Source: Kibdelosporangium sp. MJ126-NF4
GTDB taxonomy: Bacteria > Actinomycetota > Actinomycetes > Mycobacteriales > Pseudonocardiaceae
Assembly: GCF_000826545.1 (NCBI RefSeq)
Contig: NZ_CDME01000016.1
Location: 248,001 to 312,000 of the forward strand
DNA length: 64,000 nucleotides
Direction: 5' to 3'
In this document: positions 59,565 to 64,000 of the stretch, piece by piece
How positions within the stretch are numbered: the first letter of the stretch is position 1
Layout: each line of letters begins with the position of its first letter
The notes under the pieces: generated by a model
Database searches by the model: none
Seen by the model: the letters and a program-made list of their open reading frames with translations, nothing else
Told to the model about the DNA's origin: nothing
Position numbers and translations under genes: made by a program

Positions 59565-61432
59565 ACTTGTTCTCTTTTCGCGAGCTTGGACAGCATCGCG
59601 TTGTACGCCGCCAGTTCGTCATCGGACTCGGGGTTGCGGTCGTGCCTGCGCGCGTCGCGTTCGTCCGAACGGGACCACTGCACCAGCAGGGCGATCACGA
59701 CCACCAGGACGGGAAGCTCGCCGGACGCCCACGCGATGCCGCCGCCGAGGCGCTGGTCGGCCAGCAGGTCACCGATCCACGGAACGGCCAGCGACCGGTA
59801 GAAGTTCTCGGCGATCACGCCCTGCGACGACATGATGATCACACCGAAGAACCCGTGGAACGGCATGACCGCGAACAGCATCGCCAGCCTGCCCAGGTAC
59901 GGCGGGCGGCGCGGACCGGGATCGATGCCGATGACCGTCCAGTAGAACAGGTACCCGACGAGCAGGAAGTGCGTGTTCATCAACAGGTGCGCCCAGTGCC
60001 ACCGCACAGCCTGGTCGAACAGCCCGGTGAGGTACAGCGCGTAGTACGAGCCGACCAGCAGCGCACACGCGACCAGCGGGTTGGTCAGCACACGCGCGAA
60101 CCTGCTGTGCAGCACCGCGAGCAGCCATTCGCGCGGACCAGGCTCCTCACGGCTCGGACGCAGGGCACGCAACGCGAGCGTCGTCGGCGCGCCGAGCACC
60201 AACAGCACCGGCGCGAGCATGTTCAGCACCATGTGCGTCACCATGTGCACGCTGAACACACCGGGCGCGTACCGACCGACGCCGGAGGAGGTGGCCAGCA
60301 GGAGAACCAGGCAGCCCAACAGCCACGCGACCGTGCGGCCGACCGGCCAGGAATCACCGCGGCGGCGCAAGGTCCGTAGGCCGAGCAGGTACGCGACCGC
60401 GAGGGCGATGGCGGCGGTGCCGAAGATGAGCGAGAACCGCCACGCCGTGACGAAGTCCCACACGCTCGGCGACGCCGAGATGTCGTACCCGATCAGTGTG
60501 TCCATCGGTGTCTGTTCCCGGAAGAAGCCCGACGGTGGCTGCCGGGCCATCCCGACGGACACGCCGATGCCCGCCGCCATCACCAGCACCTGCACCCACA
60601 GCGCCCGCCGCAGGAACAACGCCAGCACGGCCAGCAAAGCGACCTTGACCAGCAGCAGCACGCCGTATCGGGTGATGAGGATATCGCTGACCGGTGTCAG
60701 CACAAGGCCTTCCAGGACACCGGAGACCGCGAGGACGCCGAAGCACACCGTCGACAACACGGTGAAGCGCTTGCGCATCCGCTCGGTGCTTTTTCGTCTG
60801 CGCACGGCGACGACGACCAGTGTTCCCACCCAGGCGGCCGCTGCGGTCACATGCCAGATCGAAGCGTCCGTGGCGATGTCGTGGCCCGCGCCCACGGCGG
60901 CGTGTCCGGACACCACCGGCGGCAGCAAGGCCACCAGCGCGATCACAGCCAGGACAGCACAGGACAACCACGTCAGCACGATCCGGCAGGCGACCGTCAA
61001 CACGAACGCGAGGACAGCGGTGATCAGCCAGGCTTTCGGCGTCTCCAGCGCGTTGACGCCCGCCAGCAGCCTGGGTACGTCCAGTTCGGACAACGGCTGG
61101 CCGGACGAGTCCGAGACGTCCAGCACGACCATGGCCCCGGCGGCGGCCAACCACGCCGTCGCGGCCCAGCACGCGACGCGCAGACCGGCATAGCCTTCCG
61201 CCTTCAGCACACCGTCACGGCGTGCGGAGGCGATGAACACCGCGTACAGGAGACCGCCGACGGTCAGCGCACCCGCGCCGTCCGCCGCGTACCGGGCCAG
61301 CGCCGCGGCGAACCGGACGAACGCGCCCGGGTCCGCGTCGCCCACCAGGACATGCGCGGAACCGCCGATCATCGCGGTGATGACGAGAACGGCCACAGCA
61401 CCGGTGAGGGCCGCCCCAACTGATCGGATCAC
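59561..61432 (-). CDS. CopD-CtaG fusion copper protein
   Basis: A 623-residue membrane protein with about 14 helices. The first half is a CopD-type copper-uptake domain (VVSGHAAVGAGHDIATDASI WHVTAAAAWVG region, with His ligands), and the second half matches the CtaG/Caa3 assembly family (FSVHMVTHMVLNMLAPVLLVLG and LLMNTHFLLVGYLFYWTVIG). It would bring copper across the membrane and pass it to cytochrome oxidase, while CopA removes excess. ATG 61432 is the operon's first start. The fusion is widespread in actinobacteria. Confidence 0.9.
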   Translation of the reverse strand: MIRSVGAALTGAVAVLVITAMIGGSAHVLVGDADPGAFVRFAAALARYAADGAGALTVGGLLYAVFIASARRDGVLKAEGYAGLRVACWAATAWLAAAGAMVVLDVSDSSGQPLSELDVPRLLAGVNALETPKAWLITAVLAFVLTVACRIVLTWLSCAVLAVIALVALLPPVVSGHAAVGAGHDIATDASIWHVTAAAAWVGTLVVVAVRRRKSTERMRKRFTVLSTVCFGVLAVSGVLEGLVLTPVSDILITRYGVLLLVKVALLAVLALFLRRALWVQVLVMAAGIGVSVGMARQPPSGFFREQTPMDTLIGYDISASPSVWDFVTAWRFSLIFGTAAIALAVAYLLGLRTLRRRGDSWPVGRTVAWLLGCLVLLLATSSGVGRYAPGVFSVHMVTHMVLNMLAPVLLVLGAPTTLALRALRPSREEPGPREWLLAVLHSRFARVLTNPLVACALLVGSYYALYLTGLFDQAVRWHWAHLLMNTHFLLVGYLFYWTVIGIDPGPRRPPYLGRLAMLFAVMPFHGFFGVIIMSSQGVIAENFYRSLAVPWIGDLLADQRLGGGIAWASGELPVLVVVIALLVQWSRSDERDARRHDRNPESDDELAAYNAMLSKLAKREQV

Positions 61433-61611
61433 TCACCACCAGTCGGCTGTGGCCCCGGCCTGGTTCCCGCGTGTGACCGCTCCCACTTGACAGCACGACG
61501 ATGTGTTCCCTCCCGGAATCGGCATGACCCGGTTAGATTCGCTGTTCGGGTGGGAGGCTGTCGTCGTCAGCGTTGACGACATCCCGTCCGGACTGGGGAG
61601 GCGGCGCCACG

Positions 61612-64000
61612 ATGTGGGGACCGAGCCACGAGCTGATCGGCCGCGGTGCCGAGCTCGGGGTGCTCAGGGCCTGCTACGACCGCCTGCCCGAGGTGGTGCT
61701 GGTGTCCGGCGAGGCCGGGATCGGCAAGTCACGGCTGGTCTCGGCGTTCACAGCCGAGCTCGCGGACGGCCCGCGGCTGCTCGGCGGCGGCTGCCTTGAG
61801 CTGGGCGCGGAGGGATCGCCGTACGTACCGTTCCTGCCGATCATGCGTGACCTCACCGGCCAGCCCGCACAGCCGGGGCCCGGGATCCTTGAGGAGATGC
61901 TGACACTGGTCACGCGGGCCGCCGAGCGCGGCCCCGTGGTGATCACGGTCGAGGACCTGCACTGGGCAGACGCGTCGAGCCGGGAGCTGTTCGCCTATCT
62001 GGCCCGCAACCTGACCGGCCCGGTGCTGCTGATCGGCACTGTGCGCACGGGCCATCCGAACCGCAGGCTGATCGCGGAGCTCGGCAGGCGCGCGGTCACC
62101 AGGATCGACCTCGGCCCACTGGCCGCCGACGACGTCATCGAGCTGCTGACGGCGGTCGGTGGCGAGCGGCCGGATCGGGCGCGTGGCTTGCGCGTGCATC
62201 GCCGCAGCGGCGGCAACCCGCTGTTCGTGGAGGCGTTGTGCCACGCCGACGAGCCCGGCGACCTACGGACGTTGCTGCTGGAACGGGTCACGCGCCGTGC
62301 GGAGCTCGAGGCGCTGGCGGTCGCGGCCGCCCCCGTGCCCGACGAGCACATCGCCGGGGTGTGCGGTGACGAGGCGTTGGCCGAGTTGATCGACCGTGAC
62401 CTGGTTGTGGTCGCCCCGGACGGCTACGTGATCCGGCACGACCTGATCCGCGAGGCCGTCTACGACTCGACGGTGCCCGCCCGCCGCAAGCGTCTGCACG
62501 CCCATTTCGCCGCGCTGGCCCCAGACGGTGCCGCGGCGGCGCAGCACTGGCTCGCCGCGGGGGACGCCGACCGTGCGTTGCCGGTGGCGTGGCGGGCGGC
62601 GCGGGCGGCGGCACGACAGAACGCGTACGACGAGCAGTTGCACCTGTTGGAGCTGATCCTGGCCCAGTGGTCGGACGCCCTTGAAGTCGACCGCGGCACA
62701 GTCATGGAACACGCGGCCGCAGCGGCGCTGGCGGCGGGAAAGCCCGCGATCGGGATCGCGCACAGCACGGCCGCGCTCGACGTGACAGCCGACCCGCAGC
62801 AGATGGCCCGGCTGCTCGGACTGCGCGGTCAGCTGCGCAATCGGGCGGACGGCACAGGCATCGAGGACCTGGAACAAGCGATTTCCCTGGCGCCGCAGGG
62901 CAGTCTCCGCGGCTGGCTGCTCGCCGCGCTGGCGTTCGTCGAGGTCGTGGCGAACCGGTACGACAGCGGACGCGGGCACGCGCGGGAGGCATCGCGGATC
63001 GCCAACGAGTTGGCGGACAACGGTCTGCTGGCCCGCGCGACGCTGGTCACGGCGGCGCTCGACGGCGCGGCGGGCCTGATCGAACAGGCCAGACAGTCGT
63101 TCGCCACCGCGCGTCGCCTCGCGGGCGAGGTCCCCGACGAGCACACGTACCTCACGACGTTCCAATGGGAGGCAGGCCTTCTCGAAGCGGTCGGCGACTA
63201 CGGACAGGCCGCCGAGCTCGCCATGGAAGGCCGCCGCGAGGCGGAACGGCTGGGCCACGGGCGTTCGCGCGGGAGCATGCTCGCCGTGGCCCGCGCGGTG
63301 CCACTGCGGCTGCTCGGCCGATGGGACGAGGCGCTGGAACTGGTGGACGAGGCCATCGCGGACGCACCGCCGCCGCTCCACAGCGCGTTCCTGCGACTGG
63401 TCGCGGCGGACATCGCCCGGTGCCGAGGCGAGAACGCCCGGTTCGAGACCCTGATGCGCGGGCTGGCCGAGTTCGCCAGGCACGCCAAGAACGCGGCCGA
63501 GGCGACACTGGAGATCACCATCCAGCGAATCGAGTGGACACTGGCCACCGGAGATCTCGACCAGGCCGACCGCGACCTGCGCGACAACCTCAGCCCCGGC
63601 CACCCGGCCCGCGAAGTCATGCGCCTGGCTGTACTCGGCGCCCGCGTCCAACGAGCCCGCCGGGCTGCGGCGCCCCGCAATCGGCGGCTCGCCCACGACG
63701 TCACCGCCCGGCTGGACGAGCTGACCCGTGTCGTCGACGCGGTCAAGGCACCCAGCGCCTACCGCCGTACCTTCGAGGCGCTGACCACCGACTCACTATC
63801 CACATGGGACTCGGCGGTGACCGCGTGGCGAGGGCTGGGAAATCCGTACGAGACAGCGATCACCTTGACCGACGCGGCGACAGCCGCACTCGCCACGAAC
63901 AACCGCCCAGGGGCACGGTCCCGACTGGCCGAGGCGCGTGAGCTGGCCACCGCCCTCGACGCCGGACCGCTGATCGACCGCATCGACGGGCTGGTCAGCC
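61612..64000 (+). CDS. Large AAA-type ATPase regulator, 3' truncated by the window edge
   Basis: At least 796 residues without a stop. The N-terminus is ELIGRGAELGVLRACYDRLP and Walker A VSGEAGIGKSRLV (about residues 31-43) with Walker B VVITVEDLHWADASS. A helical repeat region follows from about residue 300. This layout is that of LAL/MalT-type regulators, whose LuxR HTH would lie just beyond the window. ATG 61612 has GGGGAGG upstream. Targets unknown; it is divergent from the copper operon. Confidence 0.88.
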   Translation, partial: MWGPSHELIGRGAELGVLRACYDRLPEVVLVSGEAGIGKSRLVSAFTAELADGPRLLGGGCLELGAEGSPYVPFLPIMRDLTGQPAQPGPGILEEMLTLVTRAAERGPVVITVEDLHWADASSRELFAYLARNLTGPVLLIGTVRTGHPNRRLIAELGRRAVTRIDLGPLAADDVIELLTAVGGERPDRARGLRVHRRSGGNPLFVEALCHADEPGDLRTLLLERVTRRAELEALAVAAAPVPDEHIAGVCGDEALAELIDRDLVVVAPDGYVIRHDLIREAVYDSTVPARRKRLHAHFAALAPDGAAAAQHWLAAGDADRALPVAWRAARAAARQNAYDEQLHLLELILAQWSDALEVDRGTVMEHAAAAALAAGKPAIGIAHSTAALDVTADPQQMARLLGLRGQLRNRADGTGIEDLEQAISLAPQGSLRGWLLAALAFVEVVANRYDSGRGHAREASRIANELADNGLLARATLVTAALDGAAGLIEQARQSFATARRLAGEVPDEHTYLTTFQWEAGLLEAVGDYGQAAELAMEGRREAERLGHGRSRGSMLAVARAVPLRLLGRWDEALELVDEAIADAPPPLHSAFLRLVAADIARCRGENARFETLMRGLAEFARHAKNAAEATLEITIQRIEWTLATGDLDQADRDLRDNLSPGHPAREVMRLAVLGARVQRARRAAAPRNRRLAHDVTARLDELTRVVDAVKAPSAYRRTFEALTTDSLSTWDSAVTAWRGLGNPYETAITLTDAATAALATNNRPGARSRLAEARELATALDAGPLIDRIDGLVS

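Noticed and set aside
57462..59801. A 779-codon open frame antisense to copA
   Set aside because: Arg/His/Asp-rich with no domain; it mirrors the copA codons, and copA has all catalytic motifs.
1..64000. tRNA, rRNA, CRISPR array, prophage or transposase genes
   Set aside because: None was recognised by eye; short tRNAs could be missed and a dedicated search would settle this.

Overview
The window is 64 kb of very GC-rich actinobacterial chromosome. Gene content points to a filamentous member of the Pseudonocardiales (Amycolatopsis/Kibdelosporangium-like): an HTH regulator followed by two DUF397 proteins, a DUF574-type methyltransferase, an F420-type luciferase-like oxidoreductase, an ECF41 sigma factor, large ATPase-HTH regulators and GC-rich intergenic hairpin repeats. 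This assignment is inference from gene families and base composition; there is no rRNA or other marker. I see no phage, integrase, transposase, CRISPR array, tRNA or rRNA.

Layout. 1-3.3 kb: an ABC-2 cassette of alternating ATPases and permeases (the first cut by the window edge) closed by a strong terminator. 3.4-10 kb: small membrane protein, AraC regulator, then a two-gene aromatic catabolic operon (a maleylacetate reductase/hydroxyquinol 1,2-dioxygenase fusion plus an FAD hydroxylase) and a secreted lipase. 10.0-10.7 kb: gene-free region dominated by a roughly 570-base imperfect palindrome. 10.8-13.4 kb: two unknown genes divergent from an XRE/DUF5753 regulator with a tandemly duplicated DUF397 gene. 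13.4-20.8 kb: phosphotransferase, DrrAB-like exporter divergent from a WYL regulator, a DinB polymerase with an isoleucine at the steric-gate position, TetR, ArsR and MarR regulators, a small kinase and a VOC protein. 20.8-28.1 kb: thioesterase, GNAT, a LacI regulator and the branched-chain amino-acid-type ABC operon it probably controls (binding protein, permease, permease-ATPase fusion, ATPase).

28.5-43 kb: metabolic and regulatory genes (F420 oxidoreductase, dienelactone hydrolase, EamA transporter with AraC partner, ADP-ribosylglycohydrolase) and a convergent pair of secreted proteins sharing an unrecognised domain, one of them fused to a glutamine cyclotransferase. These are followed by two large regulators, a PEP-mutase-like enzyme with an AhpD-like protein, and membrane proteins. 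43-52.5 kb: a MobA-like protein, an acyl-CoA-dehydrogenase-like flavoprotein, and a MetQ-MetN-MetI methionine importer flanked by two orphan NitT/TauT-type binding lipoproteins, probably a sulfur-acquisition neighbourhood.

52.7-64 kb: DUF574 methyltransferase; a flavin oxidoreductase and an ECF41 sigma factor sharing a divergent region with two back-to-back ECF41-type promoters; two small membrane proteins; nested hairpins; a copper operon (CopD-CtaG fusion, CopA ATPase, DJ-1-like exported protein); and a large AAA regulator cut by the right edge. Most operons show 4-base ATGA start/stop overlaps, and five convergent gene pairs overlap at their 3' ends.
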